Shown: piece after piece, positions 1 to 12,019 of the stretch
Layout: each line of letters starts with the position of its first letter
Position numbering within the stretch: the first letter of the stretch is position 1
Assembly: GCA_963969495.1 (NCBI GenBank)
Contig: OZ018319.1
Location: forward strand, 206,534,733 to 206,598,732
DNA from: Ceratothoa steindachneri
Lineage: Eukaryota; Arthropoda; Malacostraca; Isopoda; Cymothoidae
Direction: 5' to 3'
Length of the DNA: 64,000 nucleotides
Position numbers and translations under genes: made by a program
Notes under the pieces: generated by a model
Seen by the model: only the letters and a program-made list of their open reading frames with translations
Told to the model about the DNA's origin: nothing
Database searches by the model: none

Positions 1-75
<75 letters not shown>
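1..75. repeat. (TA)n microsatellite
   Basis: Uninterrupted TA dinucleotides from the first base of the window, so the true length is unknown. It is the first of about twenty long (TA)n tracts in the window. Confidence 0.97.
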
Positions 76-77
<2 letters not shown>

Positions 78-2592
78 AATAATTATGCCTATGAAGAGTC
101 GACTTTCAATACGACGTTGGATGCTACTAGTTTCCTTAAGCTTTTTGAGAAAATTAGCCATAGTATTTTTTCTACTTGGGAGGAAGTTATTATTTGCTGG
201 TGGTAATGCTCAGATTAGAATCTTATCGTCTTCAGTAAGTACCATATTTAAAGGGTTTGAAACTAAAAGAAATAAAAAACAATCCAGGTCTTAAATAGAA
301 CTGGATTAAAGGCTATTGTTCCCTAAAAATCTGAGGAGCAAAAGAAAATTCGAAGTCCTTTGAAAGGTATTTTTCAGGATTTAAAAATCTTGAAACAAAA
401 GTTTATCTCAATTTTGACGAAAATCCGTTGGGCTTTTAATAGGCCAATTTTGTTTGATCTCTAGCTTGTATATCTTCCTATTTATTACTCTTAAGAAAAC
501 AAGAAAGATCCTGAGCGATTTCAGGATCATTTTTTTGTTTATCATTATTTTATGTAAATAAATCATACGACTCTAGGAAGTTATTCATTTTTAAGTAAGT
601 ATTTATTTATTAATTTAATAAGTAATATATTTTCTGTCCGTTTCTACCCTTAGTCTAGCACTTTCTACTACTTTTTCAATGCCATGTTTACAAAAGTCGT
701 TTAACTTTAACTTTAAATGAATTCTTTAATGTTGTTACGACCACTTCTGATGTTTACATCTTCATTCTTACCAAGTAATTTGCTGTTACGACTACTTCTG
801 TTGTTTACATCTTTATTCTCTTCAGGTGATTTGCTAAACTCTTAAAAACAAGTAATCTGATGTGGCTAAGTTTGGCGAGTAAGGAGGATGACTCATGAGT
901 TTTCGCTCGTAATGGTTAAGCTTTTGTATGGTATCTATTTTGATAGATGAGGTCGCGCCTTATCTTAATGAAAAAGAACCCTTCTTTTATTGATTAATAC
1001 TGGCCTTTTCCCCTCGAGTGTTGCATATAAAAGGTTTAAGTGAGCAAAATAAACCTATTTTCTGAAAGTTTCATTTGAGTTAAGAGGTTGAAAAGGGATT
1101 ATGTGATTCATATCCCGACCAATGGACAAGAGAATCTTTCGTGGATGAAGCCCCTATTTCGTCCAGAAGTAATCCATATTTATAATGTTTAATATTATTG
1201 TAATGCATGTTTAGAACGTTTAATATTATTGTACGTTTCCAAATTTTCTTTTCCTCTAACAATTCTACAAAAAATGGATCACTTTTTAGGCGTGAAGGTA
1301 GAGAGGGATAAGTGTTGATTCTCTATTGCGAGTCTTCCTCTGACAGGTCATGAGGAATCCAATGCCGCCTCCAATCGTGAAACCTTAAATAGCTTCTTTA
1401 AATAACGATACACACTGAAATGAGTTGAATGTATGTAGTTTTTCAGCCAATTGCTCAACGCTTCAATCGGATTTTCTTCCTTGTTAACTTCTAAAAAATG
1501 TTGCTAAATTTTCATCCATGCGGAAAGAAATTGGTGAATAAAAATAGACTGATAATGTGGGGAAGATAGATAAACACAAATCCTCTTGCAGGTATTAAAA
1601 CCTGAAAGACAAACTGCATGTGCACGTCTCCAGAAATGCCTAGCAGTTGTATTCATTTTTGTCATGGTTGTTTCAGAAAGTTATACGAGAGCCATTTACG
1701 GATAATGTTAAAAGCTGATAGTAGGTTTCTATGAGTATCAGCACACAAGGTTGAGGAGAAGGAGATATATATCCTAATCTCATCAACATAGTAATGAAAT
1801 GGTGACCTAGACGATGCATAAGAATGAAAGAGTGAAGAAGAGTGATACGAACGAGAAGCTGACCTAGATCAGATCGTCTGAGGAACACCAAAACTGGCCA
1901 TGATATGTCATTTTCCATATCAATAAAATATGTAGGAGATAAAAGATACGAACAGAAGCAGTTAGGGGAAGTTACATAGACACGCAAGAATTCACGAAGG
2001 CGGTGAAGAACGGTTTGACCAACAGTGCTAAATGCTGGCAAGAGGTCCTGAAATATCATAATGAAGACTGACTTGCCTAGGGCGCACATAGAAGGCAGAC
2101 CTCCACATATAGGAGCGCTCAATTAGTTCTGTATTCTGCCTTAAAACCAGACTGAAAGATCTCATCGTCGTTAGAAGAGGACAGGCGATCTAGAATATGG
2201 TTTGACAACAACAACCTATCAAGGAATTTTAACAGGAAAAGGAGTTGTGAGATTAGGGCTAGCTTGGAGAGTTGTTTAGTTTTATCTTCTATTTCTTTAG
2301 GATGAGGAAGGCAGCAGCCTGTTTAAGATCACTATTACAATCCGAAAAAAATGAGAGAGATATTAAAAATATCAGTGATGTAAGGGAGAACAACAGGGAA
2401 AAAACTTGTACGTCGAGAAAAGAATAGGTCATTTTCGAAGAGAAAAATAAGTTAATTCCTCAGGGCAGACGGGAGAGAGAAAGAAGTTCGAAGTGGCAGA
2501 GAGATTAGCAAGAAGATTTAACAAGGGGTATGACTTGTTTATATTTTCTGCAAGCATACGGCGGGTGTGAGCCTCACGGGCCGAATTTAGGA

Positions 2593-2595
<3 letters not shown>
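76..2595. other. AT-rich stretch without a recognisable gene
   Basis: No family signature was seen on either strand. The longest open frame is 149 codons on the minus strand (1673-2122), hydrophobic, with no recognised motif. Minus-strand sequence at about 1330-2120 shows loosely protein-like composition in more than one frame and might be an old unclassified transposon relic, but I cannot name it. A short direct duplication lies at 731-832. Confidence 0.5.
731..832. repeat. 51-bp tandem duplication
   Basis: Two adjacent copies (731-781 and 782-832) share the pattern G(T/C)TGTTACGAC(C/T)ACTTCTG followed by TGTTTACATCTT. They differ at about 15 percent of positions, so the duplication is not recent. 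Confidence 0.75.
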
Positions 2596-2690
<95 letters not shown>

Positions 2691-2714
2691 GAAGAGGAGG
2701 CTGTGGTTACTAGA

Positions 2715-2789
<75 letters not shown>
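2596..2789. repeat. Two (TA)n microsatellites split by 28 bp of unique sequence
   Basis: TA tracts at 2596-2688 and 2717-2789. Open frames through this stretch only encode alternating Ile-Tyr and are artefacts of the repeat. Confidence 0.97.
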
Positions 2790-2791
<2 letters not shown>

Positions 2792-2805
2792 TCCACATGA
2801 TACAT

Positions 2806-2915
2806 GAAATTTGTGAGGGAATAACCCCCCCCCCCTCCCAATTGAATTTGAACCTCTGGTCGTTAACCACAGCGTCCTGGCAGTATAGACGCCGTAGCCC
2901 TACTACTTAACCACT
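2806..2915 (-). repeat. tRNA-like (SINE-like) module
   Basis: Read on the minus strand, a box-A-like TGGTTAAGTAGTAGG (2898-2912) precedes a box-B-like GGTTCAAATTC (2844-2854) with tRNA-like spacing. A G-rich run and TTATTCCCTCACAAATTTC follow. Related sequence occurs on the minus strand at about 39030-39130 and 63735-63870, each next to an LTR-like unit. It could be a tRNA-derived SINE or the 5' edge of the LTR family; the repeated adjacency keeps both open. Confidence 0.45.
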
Positions 2916-4445
2916 TTCCTCTCACTCCTCGTCTCGAAAAGAAGCTGAACGGTTAAAACAGCAAAATTTTCCCTAAGAGCGGGTATTCAATTTCACCTCA
3001 GCTGCGAAATTGGAGGAGCGTCTCCCTAAAGCCAGAAGGTCCATCAGGACCACAGGTGCGACGCCATAACAAAAACCGTTGGAGGAAGAGACTTTATGCG
3101 GCATGTCCACGCATCCTCCCCCTCCTGCCCCTACCCTGGTGGGGGGGAAGGTATAAAAGCAAATATCTTTGGAAAAACGAGGTAGATTACGTTATTCATC
3201 AAGACGACGAAGTTCTCGGCAAGAGGCCCGGGCTACCAACAGAAGGAACTAAGAAGAAACTCATCCTCGAGCTAGTTCCTGGTGGTCACACCGAACTTTA
3301 AGTTAATTTCATTTAAGAATCAAGTTCAACTTACTCTCGTCAGAGAGACCCCCCTATCCTGGTGGCTTCCCAAAGCACCGGGATCCTTGCCCTTGAGGAA
3401 TACCTGAACTAAGAAGAAGCTCATCCTCGATCTCGTTCCTGGTGATCACACCGAAGTTTAAGTTAACTTGATTTAAGAATCAAGTTCAACTTACTCTCGT
3501 CAGAGAAACCCCGTTATCCTGGTGGCTCCCTAAAGAACCGAGATAGTCCTTGCCCTGGAGGAATACCAGAACTAAGAAGAAGCTCATCCTCGAGTTCGTT
3601 CCTGGTGGTCACACCGAAGTTTAAGTTAACTTGATTTAAGAATCAAGTTCAACCTAATCTCGTCAGAGAAACCCCCCTATCCTGGTCTATCACAAAGCAC
3701 CGAGATAGTCCTCACCCTTGATGAAGAACCTCGAGTGAACTCCCTCCAGCGCTCCCCTAAGTCAAAGGATTCCCGCATTGGCTCATCTCTAGCCAGTGCG
3801 AATTATTCCCTAAAGTAATCCGAAGAGAAGAAAGAAACATTCTTTCACTGGCTCCCCTATCTGCCACACGCACCAAAGGCCTCAGTGGCTTTAAGGCTAT
3901 TTCGCCCGTACTAAAACATCTGGACAAGCGGCACGCGTCATCCATGCAACAACATTCTTGAGATGACGTAACCATTGAGGTCAAAATCAGACTCAAACCC
4001 GATTCTAGTAGGAAGCTACAAAGGTATTTAAACCCTGGTATCCGTTTCTGTAAAGTCCGCTTGCATTTTTTTATATTAAAGTGAGCTGTTGGTTAACCAT
4101 CACTATAATTTCAAGTATGTCATTTTAGAAAGCCTCACTTAAATTTACTGAAGTCATTTCTGTACATTTAAGGTGTCAAATTTCATTGGTTCATGTTTTT
4201 TTTTGTTTTAATTAAAGTTTTAGTTTTTTAACCAAATTTTTATTCAATCCTCGAAACGCTAAGCAAGGCACTAGGAACCCTCAAAATTTAAAGAAGTAAT
4301 AATCAGATAATAATAATAATCAATCATAATCAAAAATATATATAGCACTCTTAGAGATAAAACGTAAGCACGGTGTTTTGGCGTACGTAAACAACCCATA
4401 CGTACGAACTCCAGCCATCACTCGGTCCTTCCTATACCATGACAA
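2916..4445 (+). mobile_element. LTR-like unit, copy A
   Basis: This interval aligns along most of its length with 39130-40509. Shared landmarks in order are a block around TATTCAATTTCACCTCA, a pyrimidine-rich stretch, a TATA-box-like GGTATAAAAGC (about 3151), a tandem block of about 160-bp units, a G-to-A-rich stretch, and an AATTAAAGTTTTAG polyadenylation-like signal near 4213. TATA box then polyA signal fits a long terminal repeat. No gag or pol is attached, so a solo LTR is likely. The superfamily (BEL/Pao or Gypsy) is not determinable here. Copy A carries three tandem units and copy B two. Confidence 0.6.
3247..3730 (+). repeat. Tandem repeat of about 160 bp, three copies, inside LTR-like unit A
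   Basis: Units begin at about 3247, 3407 and 3570 with AACTAAGAAGAA(A/G)CTCATCC. Each contains TTTAAGTTAA(C/T)TT, CTCGTCAGAGA and a CCTATCCTGGTGG motif. They lie just downstream of the TATA-like box. The equivalent region of copy B (39475-39790) has two units, so the copy number is variable. Confidence 0.85.
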
Positions 4446-7430
4446 AATTATAATATAGTTTGTACAGACTCATAGAAATCTTACTCTTACCCTATCACGA
4501 CAAGCTCAAATACCACTACGGGCTTCTACAATAGTTCCAGCAAAATTCGTACAACTTTCATGTGTTAGAGCAATTCAAATTTAGTCGCAAAGTAAAAGGT
4601 CTTATCAAAGCTGCCGAAGACTTCGTTCGGGAGCTGAAGGATCATCACCATTTATCTGATCGAACTCTTCATTCTAACTCTCATTCCTAACCATTGGTGT
4701 CCTCGGGGACGAGGGACTACCATGTCAGGTCCTGGGGACAGATCTTCCTGTAAGCCGTGCCGGTAACATTTCACATTCAATCATTCAATCACCAAACACG
4801 AAGATGCTTTCTTGCCTGCAAACCTCAACACATGGAACACAATTCTCCCACTCTGCCTCATCCGTAGGGGCAGTGTCGTGTTAAAACCCTTGACTATCCT
4901 TTGGGTAGTCCTCAAAAGGACTTGGGTAAAAGGAAATAAACATATAAAAATAAATTTTATAGATAAACTTGATAAAATCCTAAACAGTACATTATCAAAC
5001 ATTTTGAACTTACTAATAGCCTAAATTGTTACATTTCAAGTTTGATCTATTCATTAAAAACGAAATGCATTCTTATTCTTTTAATTTGCGCGAAAAGATT
5101 AATTATTTTCTCCTTGATCTCTGGATGACTACTGAGGACTTTTTTCTCCATTGAAAGCACTGCAATTGCATTTAGTTATCCAGAATTCAAAGTAATCCTT
5201 AGAAAAGTTTTTATTCTTATTAGTGTTGAAAAACAGCGTTCTGCCTCTAATGTAGTCATGGGAATTGACAAGATGATTTTTATCAGTTTCGTAATTTCAC
5301 TGAGAACATCAACTAGATTATTTTCCAAGATAAATTTCAGCAGCTCAATTAATTAATTAATAAAAGAACGAAAAATATCTGAATTAAATTCTAGACTTTA
5401 TCACATTCACGAATATAAACACGTTTTTAAGCACAACACACGCGAAGTAAAAAAAGAAACACTACCTTCCACCATCACACCAGAGTCGGCACTGCGTGAG
5501 CCAGACTGCTCTTTCTCTCTCTCTCTCTCACTAGCGTGCAGCTTCCTACCTCAGACATTTGAGCATGCGCACAATAGCCAAACACTGCGTCGTTGGAACT
5601 GTGAAGCGCACAATTCTATACAAGGAAGTTTGTATTTTTTTCATAAACTAGGGGATGGCTACTGACATTAAACCTAAGGATTATATGATGTACAAGTATA
5701 AAGAAAGAATTAAAGAAAAAAAGACCCATTATATTGAATGTTATCGATAATATCGAGTGGAAATAGGGAGGGGGGGCTACAGTTCCCCAGTACCTATACA
5801 ACAACCGCCACTGGCTGCCCCTCTTTTGGGGAGAATTTGCTGCAGAACTTTTCATCGATCCTTGACTTGAGAGAACGTACTCTAAATGAAACAGTGTCCG
5901 GAAGAGTCGTTTACGGCGCCCATATTTTTTAGGCCCTGTGATCACCTAGTCTGCCCCTGTTCTTGGAGTTGACCCACAAAGTGCTACGAAAAATATTTCA
6001 TCAGAACACCCAACAATTCACATGAAGTACGCCAAATTATACATCACACTCAAACATCTGGTTTTCCCGTGGACTTCCGGCCGCGAGGTTCTCCTCCTGT
6101 AAATCTCAACGCCGCTAAAGAGAAATTATTAAAGATTCAAAATAAAGGTATCATCATCAAGCAACTTCGTTAGCTCTGAACCTCACCCTTACATCCTGTT
6201 TCCAAGAAATATGGGACTTTCTCTCAGACTTTACATCACTCACTGTATGCTCATAATACAGGCCAAATCACAAGCGTCATTAGAGTAAAACACACAGAGT
6301 CGCAATCTCTTGCATTTTCCTGCCGAGATACAAGATACAAGTAATAAGAACCAACCGCAAACTCAGAATTAGACGCCCTCTCGTCTTATAAAACGATTCC
6401 CTTGTATTTTCATCAAATTTCATCTTCTTATTCCTACACTTCTTTTACAAAATCTTATCAAGCTCTTAACTCTTTCAAAAGTTGCATAGTGTACGTATTT
6501 GCGTGTCAATAGTTTTTCAAACATTTGAAAGCTTGCGAGTACCTTTACTATCTCGCTTATAAATCGGCCATATTCTCAGAGATTAGCCTTTTTTCACCTG
6601 CGTCCCAACATTATCTGTTCGTGTTAAATTTCATTGATTCGTTACCGTGATAAAGTTCAGTGCTGTTACATTTTATAATTCTATGGGTAAGGAAGAGAAA
6701 AGTAAACTGATATTTAAGAATTATGTAGATTCCTTTAAACAAATGCATTTAAATTGACAGATAAGAAAGGTTAACAATCATGCATTGAGTTTAAGATAAA
6801 GAGTGCAACAGGTTGGGTTCAAATGTTAAATGTGTGCTTCCTCTCTGCGTTGTCTACAGATGAGTTTGCATGTACAGTACAGACTACCAATCTCAAGGTA
6901 AAAAAATCTGTATATATATATTTGTTTAAAAATGCAAACATGGTGGGTAAAAAATATATTGAAAAATTGTTCTGAAGTTTTGCATTTCAACGTGGAAAAT
7001 TATTAAAAAAGTCAAGCAATAACTCTGCTGTGACCTTTCTTTAAAACTTAGACCAAGAGCGATCCCGAATGGGAATGCAATAAATTTGTTACAGGTTCTC
7101 ATTTTATTTTGAGCCTTTTGACTCCCAACTACGAACACTCAATCACTCGCATATGAGCCTCTGAAACAGGATCAACATACTCTTACTGAGCAAAATAAGG
7201 GAACGATTTTCTTTTATTATAATATTCTCAAACATATGAGTAGGTAAATGAAATTTACATGATACAAAAAGGCATGTATTTAATAGATTTTCTGAAAAAT
7301 TTATAGGGTACGAGTAAAATCATATATTCAATAAATTATACTAAAAAAGCTAACAAAATAAAATAATGACACGTGCAAAATACGAGAACGATCATTCATA
7401 GAATTGCTTAGAAAGAAAATACACTATAAA
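4446..7430. other. Intergenic sequence without recognised features
   Basis: AT-rich, with stops in all frames and no domain signature. It holds a short (CT)n tract at 5512-5529 and a T-rich 4190-4260 flank. Sequence at about 4500-4720 could be internal sequence of the element whose LTR is copy A, but I could not confirm this. Confidence 0.5.
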
Positions 7431-7439
7431 CATAGCAAG

Positions 7440-7790
7440 ATTTGACAAATATAAACTTAAAACATTTAATATAAAGTCTTTAAAAGTTTCTTGCAAATTT
7501 CTGGTGTTATTTTCTTCCATTCAGGCTGAATTTTCGTCCGTAAATCTGTCGCAGTTAAAGGCTGATGGTGTATAGGTTTGTCTCAAATGATCTTCTACAG
7601 GTTCTCAATTGGGTCCCGGTCCGGGCTTTGAAAAGGCCCTTCATTACTTAGCTATTTTCTTGTTTGAAATAGTATTTAACTTGCTTTGCAGTATGGCATG
7701 GCGCGTTGTTCTGTATAAATCCTGCTGGTTAGGGCAGAGGTACACATTCGCATTTACTGTTCCAATTATAATTCGCACTAGTGGACCAAC
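7440..7790 (-). pseudogene. Tc1-like transposase relic (catalytic second-Asp region)
   Basis: Minus-strand translation gives IQNNAPCHTAKQVKYYF, the Tc1-family block that normally reads QDNAPCHTAK and carries the second catalytic aspartate. Here the Asp is Asn. In shifted frames a PGPGPN(stop)EP block replaces the usual SPDLNPIEN, and a weak W-KITPEI-like segment follows near 7500. Stops and frameshifts show that the copy is dead. Only this about 350-bp part of a transposase of about 340 residues is recognisable, and no terminal repeats were found. Confidence 0.8.
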
Positions 7791-8576
7791 TACACTAATT
7801 GAAAATTATTTGATGGATGAAATGTCTTGACTCACATATGAGGCTAGTATGTGTTCGTAATAAGATTATTTGGTCGAGACTCGTGACTCTTAGCTTGCTA
7901 TAGAGGTGGAAGCAGCTGAAATGAAGATGAGTCCTTGCATGTACTCCATAGTTTTTACATAAATACGAAATAGGTATTCGGGAGATGTGAGTTAAAATGT
8001 GTGGCGTGCAAAGGATAGAAACGATAGTAAGAATTGGACCATTGACTACACGTTGTTAAGATGAGGGGGTTGAGGCTTAATTCTCTCGATATCCTTCAAC
8101 CTAAAGAGATGAGTTCAAATGGAGTGTAAAGAACTGAGAGTTGGCGCATTCGACAGGTCAAGTGTCAATTAGAGATTAAATTTTATAACTTGTGTTGTGG
8201 TTGTCTTACCCGTAACTAAAGGCATTATGTATTTTGGTATCAGTCCATCAAGTTTCAGCTCATCTTTGCTATGGAGGATGTCCGTTGAATTAATCTTGCA
8301 TATTTCACTCATGCTTTCAACTTGTTGGCATCTATCAGCTACATGTCGTTTCTCTTCAGTCGGGACGGAGAGAGATTAATTGCATTTTCCGCTTCTTTTT
8401 TTATTATTTCATTGAGCCCAATGATGATGTATTCTGTTTTCTTGAGAACATTGAGTTCACGAAGCTGAGGCACCTTGGTTTTATATGCATCTGAATGTTG
8501 GATGATGGAAGTTTTGAATAGTCGGAAGCCAGCTCCTGCTATACTTCCCACCATCTGATCCTGATCTTATCGGTTT
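7791..8576. other. Intergenic sequence, nothing recognised
   Basis: No coding, RNA or repeat signature was seen in this stretch before the minisatellite begins. Confidence 0.5.
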
Positions 8577-9745
8577 GCTATTGTTGAGAGAAGTTCGTTC
8601 GTCTACAGGTAGTGAGGGGCGTGCTCCACGTCGTCTCTTCATGGTGCTACAGGTAGTGATCGGTGTGTTCGTGGCCTTCTCTTCATGCAGATCTAAGTAT
8701 TATGGAGATTTCTCGTCTCGTTCTCAGTATGGACTTCCAGGGAGTGATGGCATTTTCGTAGCTGTCTTTTCATGCAGCTTCAGGTAAAGTGGTAGGGCTA
8801 GGTTGTCTCTTCATGCAGACCGGGTAGTGAGTGGCTTGTTTCTTGGTGTCTATCTAATAGAGCTCCGAGTAGATCGGAACGTGTCCGTCGCTGTTTCTTC
8901 ATGCAGCTCTAAGATGTGATGGGCGTGTTTGTGGGTGTTTCTTCATGAAGCTCCAGGTGGTGAAGGGCGTAATCAAGTCTCTCTTTACATGCAGGTCAAC
9001 TAGTGAGTGGCAGTTTCATCGTTATCCATTCATGTGGTTCCAGGTAATCATAGGCGAGCTCGTATCAGTTTCTTCAGGAAGCTCTAGGTAGCGAGGAGCG
9101 TGTTTGTCACCGTCGCGTAACCGAGCTCCAGGTAATGTGGACTTTTGTTTCCTCCCGTCACTTCGTGCACTTACAGGCAGTGAAGGGCGTTTTCGTTGCC
9201 GTCTCTTGATGGAGCTCCGTGAAGTACATGTTGTGTTGTCGACGTCTTTTCATATAGCTGTAGGTATTGAAGTCAGTGTTATTCATGGTCTCTTTATTCA
9301 GTTCGGGTACTGACCGGCGTGTTCGTCACCGTTTTCATGCAGCTACAGGTGAGGAAGGGAAGTCTTCGTCACCGCCTCATCATGCAGCGCAATGCAGGGC
9401 GAGGTCTGCTTATCGCCGTCTTCATGCAGTTGCAGATAGTGAAGGGCTTGTTCATCCACGTCGTTTCATGGACCACCAGGTATTGATTGGCCTGTTGCTT
9501 GCCGTCTCATATTGGAGGTCGGGGGGGAAGGGACATGTTCGCCGCTGTTTCTTCATTTAGCTCTATTAAGTGATGGCATGATCTTTCCCGTATCTTTATT
9601 AAGCTGCGGGTAGTGTGGAGCGTCTACATCGCCTTGTCTTCATGCAGCTCTAGGTAGTGAGGGTCATGTTTGTCCCAATCTCTCCATGCAATCCCAGGTA
9701 AACGGGGCGTTTTCGTCGCCGTCTCTTCATGGGGTTCCAGTTAAT
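8577..9745. repeat. Degenerate 44-bp minisatellite, about 26 units
   Basis: A diverged tandem array with consensus blocks GTGAGGGGCGTGTTCGTC, GCCGTCTCTTCATGCAGCTC and CAGGTA. Successive TTCATGCAG motifs recur about every 44 bp across nearly 1.2 kb. Units are heavily mutated (often 20-30 percent), so the array is old. Several short open frames cross it but carry only the repeat translation. Confidence 0.85.
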
Positions 9746-9925
9746 GAGAGAGAGTAACAAAGAATAAGAAGAAAGACTAAGTAAGAGTAGGAGAGACAGC
9801 TATAGAAAAAGAGAAAGAGAGAGAGGAAAGAGTTGGAGAGATTGCGAGTGACAGAGTGAGAGTTACAAGGAGTTACAAGGAAAGTAAGTACTTCAAGAAA
9901 CCATTCGATCCATTTCAATGGAAGT
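9740..9925 (-). mobile_element. 3'-terminal fragment of a CR1-like LINE with purine-rich tail
   Basis: ACAAGGAAAGTAAGTAC near 9873-9890 and the following A(C/T)C(A/G)TT(C/A)CG(G/A)TCCATT block match the 3' ends of the LINE copies at 12065 and 13837. As there, the low-coordinate side is AG-rich (9750-9860). Only the extreme 3' end is present, which is typical of 5'-truncated insertion. Confidence 0.6.
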
Positions 9926-10440
9926 ACCTATAATTTTATCCCTAATTTTAACTATATACAATACTACAGATAAGGAATAGGATAGTAAAGATCAAGTCTC
10001 TCTCCACCCACCTCTCCCACCCGTTTCTGGGCTTGGAAAAGTGAGAATATATACCTGGCAGTGTTAGAAAATGGACACATCCAGGAAATTTTAAAAGCAA
10101 AGCAGGAAATACTAATATATATAAAAACAAAATCAAACTGATCATAATTATCTTATTTTAGAACATGCTCTTTTTTTGTAAATATGCAATTGTTTGTCGC
10201 TTATTATCTATTAGATTTATCTACTCGTTCCATTCTTATTTTAAAAGCTTTTTACTGTCTTATTGGACACTGCTAGTACCGTTTGCAGATGCAAAGCTTT
10301 TTGTCACATATTTTGAAAAATAGTTATTCATATACATATATATGATTATTTGTATTAGTAAAACATGAAGGAAACGTATTTTCATTTTATATAGATGCAG
10401 AATCAAATTAAAAACCGTAATAGTTATTATGTCTTACTCA
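9926..10440. other. AT-rich stretch with a partial second LINE 3' end
   Basis: About 10160-10270 resembles 10446-10560: both share GAACATGCTTTTTTT-like sequence, then TTGTC, then a TTTTATCTA block, suggesting a second 3'-end fragment of the same CR1-like subfamily. Otherwise nothing is recognised. Confidence 0.4.
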
Positions 10441-10444
10441 TCTA

Positions 10445-12015
10445 AACTTAGAACATGCTTTTTTTTCTTCGTTTTTATCAACATACAATGTCTTGTCACT
10501 TTTTATCTAAAGTTTAGCATTACTTTGTCCAGTTTAGTTTTAAAAGTGTCAAATGAACTGCCGGATACCACTTCTTCAGGCAACTGGTTCCAGTATTTTA
10601 CCATTTTATAGGAAAAAAGTTTCTACATAAATTTGTTCGAAAATGTTTCGCAACGATTTTCATGCTATTATTTCTCGTATAATTTATGTTAAGTACGAAC
10701 CAAGTAGAATAATCTACATTATCTATTCCTTTCATGATTTTGAATACTTCTATTAATTTACCTCTCAAACGTCTTGTTTCTAGTGTGAATAAATTTAGTC
10801 TTTTCTCATAGTTATAATTTCGTAATTCTGGTATCAATTTTGTGGCTCTAGCTTGTACTTTCTCCAATCTGTCAATATCCTTTCGTATGTATGGTGACCA
10901 GACCTGAGCGCAGTATTCTAATTGTGGTCTTACCAATGCATTGTACCTATTTAAAATTGTAGCTTTATTTTTAAAACTTCATTGCTGAGAAAACTTGAGC
11001 TCATTTGATATATGGACTCCAAGATATTTTCATTGTCAGTTACGGTAATATTTCGATCAAAACTTTTATATTCTGCTCTTGGGTTTTTATGACCTATATG
11101 CATTACTTTAAATTTGTCTAGATTTAGGGGTAGTTCCCATTTTGTAGACCACTGTGCTATTTTATCAATATCCTTTTGAATTCTAAAACATCCTCCCCAG
11201 TTACTATTCATTTTCCTAACTTGCAATCATCTGCGAATTTAGAAATTTTTGACAGGAGGTCATCATCTACATCATTAACATATATAATAAAAAAGCAAAG
11301 GTCCAAGAACTGAACCTTGTGGAACTCCACTACTCACCGGATTTCCATTCTGACTCTTGTCCGTTAATGACTACTCTCTGTTTACGATCAGTGAGCCAAT
11401 TTTCAATCAATTTTGCTACTTCTCTTTCTATTACTAAGGCTCTTACTTTAGACGTCAATTTCTTATGCGGTACTTTATCGAATGCCTTTTGAAAATCTAA
11501 ATACAGAATATCGACTGATCTGGTACTTTCATATTCTCCATCACAAAGTGGAAGAAATCTAATAAATTTGATAATTTATTCTTTTCTAAATGCTCAAGTA
11601 TTTTTTCTGCAATACAACCTCTTTTAAATATCGGCATTACATTTGTTAGCTTGCGATCTTGAAGAATAATTTCACTCTCTAACGCTAAATTAAAAATCTG
11701 CGTTAGGTGTTCAGCCACTGAATCTTTGATTTCTTTCAGAACTCTTGAAAATATTTTATCTGGTCCAGGGGATTTATATTTATTCCTTTTCTCAATAAGC
11801 TTTTTATAGTAAAAACAGCGAAACTAATAGTTTCCAATGATTTAATACCGGCATTTTTAATAGTTAGTGTGAGATTATTAATCGTATTCTCTTTTATAAA
11901 CACAGTTGCAAAATATTCATTTAAAGTGTTTGCTATTTCAACATCGTTATATTGTAGAATATCATATTTGTCTTTTATTGGGCTAATGCTACTTTGGATT
12001 TTTTTTAGATTCAGC
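10445..12015 (-). mobile_element. CR1-like LINE copy, AT-rich subfamily, decayed
   Basis: Minus-strand frames at 11497-11718, 10951-11226 and 10598-10936 together cover part of a CR1-type reverse transcriptase. A FADD catalytic box lies at about 11224-11240, followed by a K-MHIGHKNP-like block and the C-terminal PQLEYCAQVWSP and RATKLIPEL motifs characteristic of CR1 and L2-type LINEs. At least two frameshifts and internal stops are present and the endonuclease is absent (5' truncation near 12010). Base composition is clearly more AT-rich than in the neighbouring copies, so this is a separate subfamily. Confidence 0.85.
10598..10936 (-). pseudogene. CR1-like RT C-terminal segment (112 codons)
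   Basis: Contains VRPQLEYCAQVWSPYIRKDI and RLEKVQARATKLIPELRNY, the conserved LEYxxxVWSP and RATKLIPE region downstream of the palm domain in CR1-family ORF2. It then continues to a RRLRGKLIEVFKI block. The start Met has no meaning because this is an internal piece of a broken ORF2. Confidence 0.85.
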
Positions 12016-12019
12016 TTTA

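Noticed and set aside
1673..2122. 149-codon minus-strand frame
   Set aside because: No recognised motif. It is preceded and followed by multi-frame stops, and composition is compatible with chance in AT-rich DNA. Left as unassigned.
2530..2870. Open frames of alternating Ile-Tyr on both strands (also at 18376, 19784, 20389, 27780, 31167, 53500, 55899, 58304)
   Set aside because: They are translations of (TA)n tracts, with no independent coding evidence.
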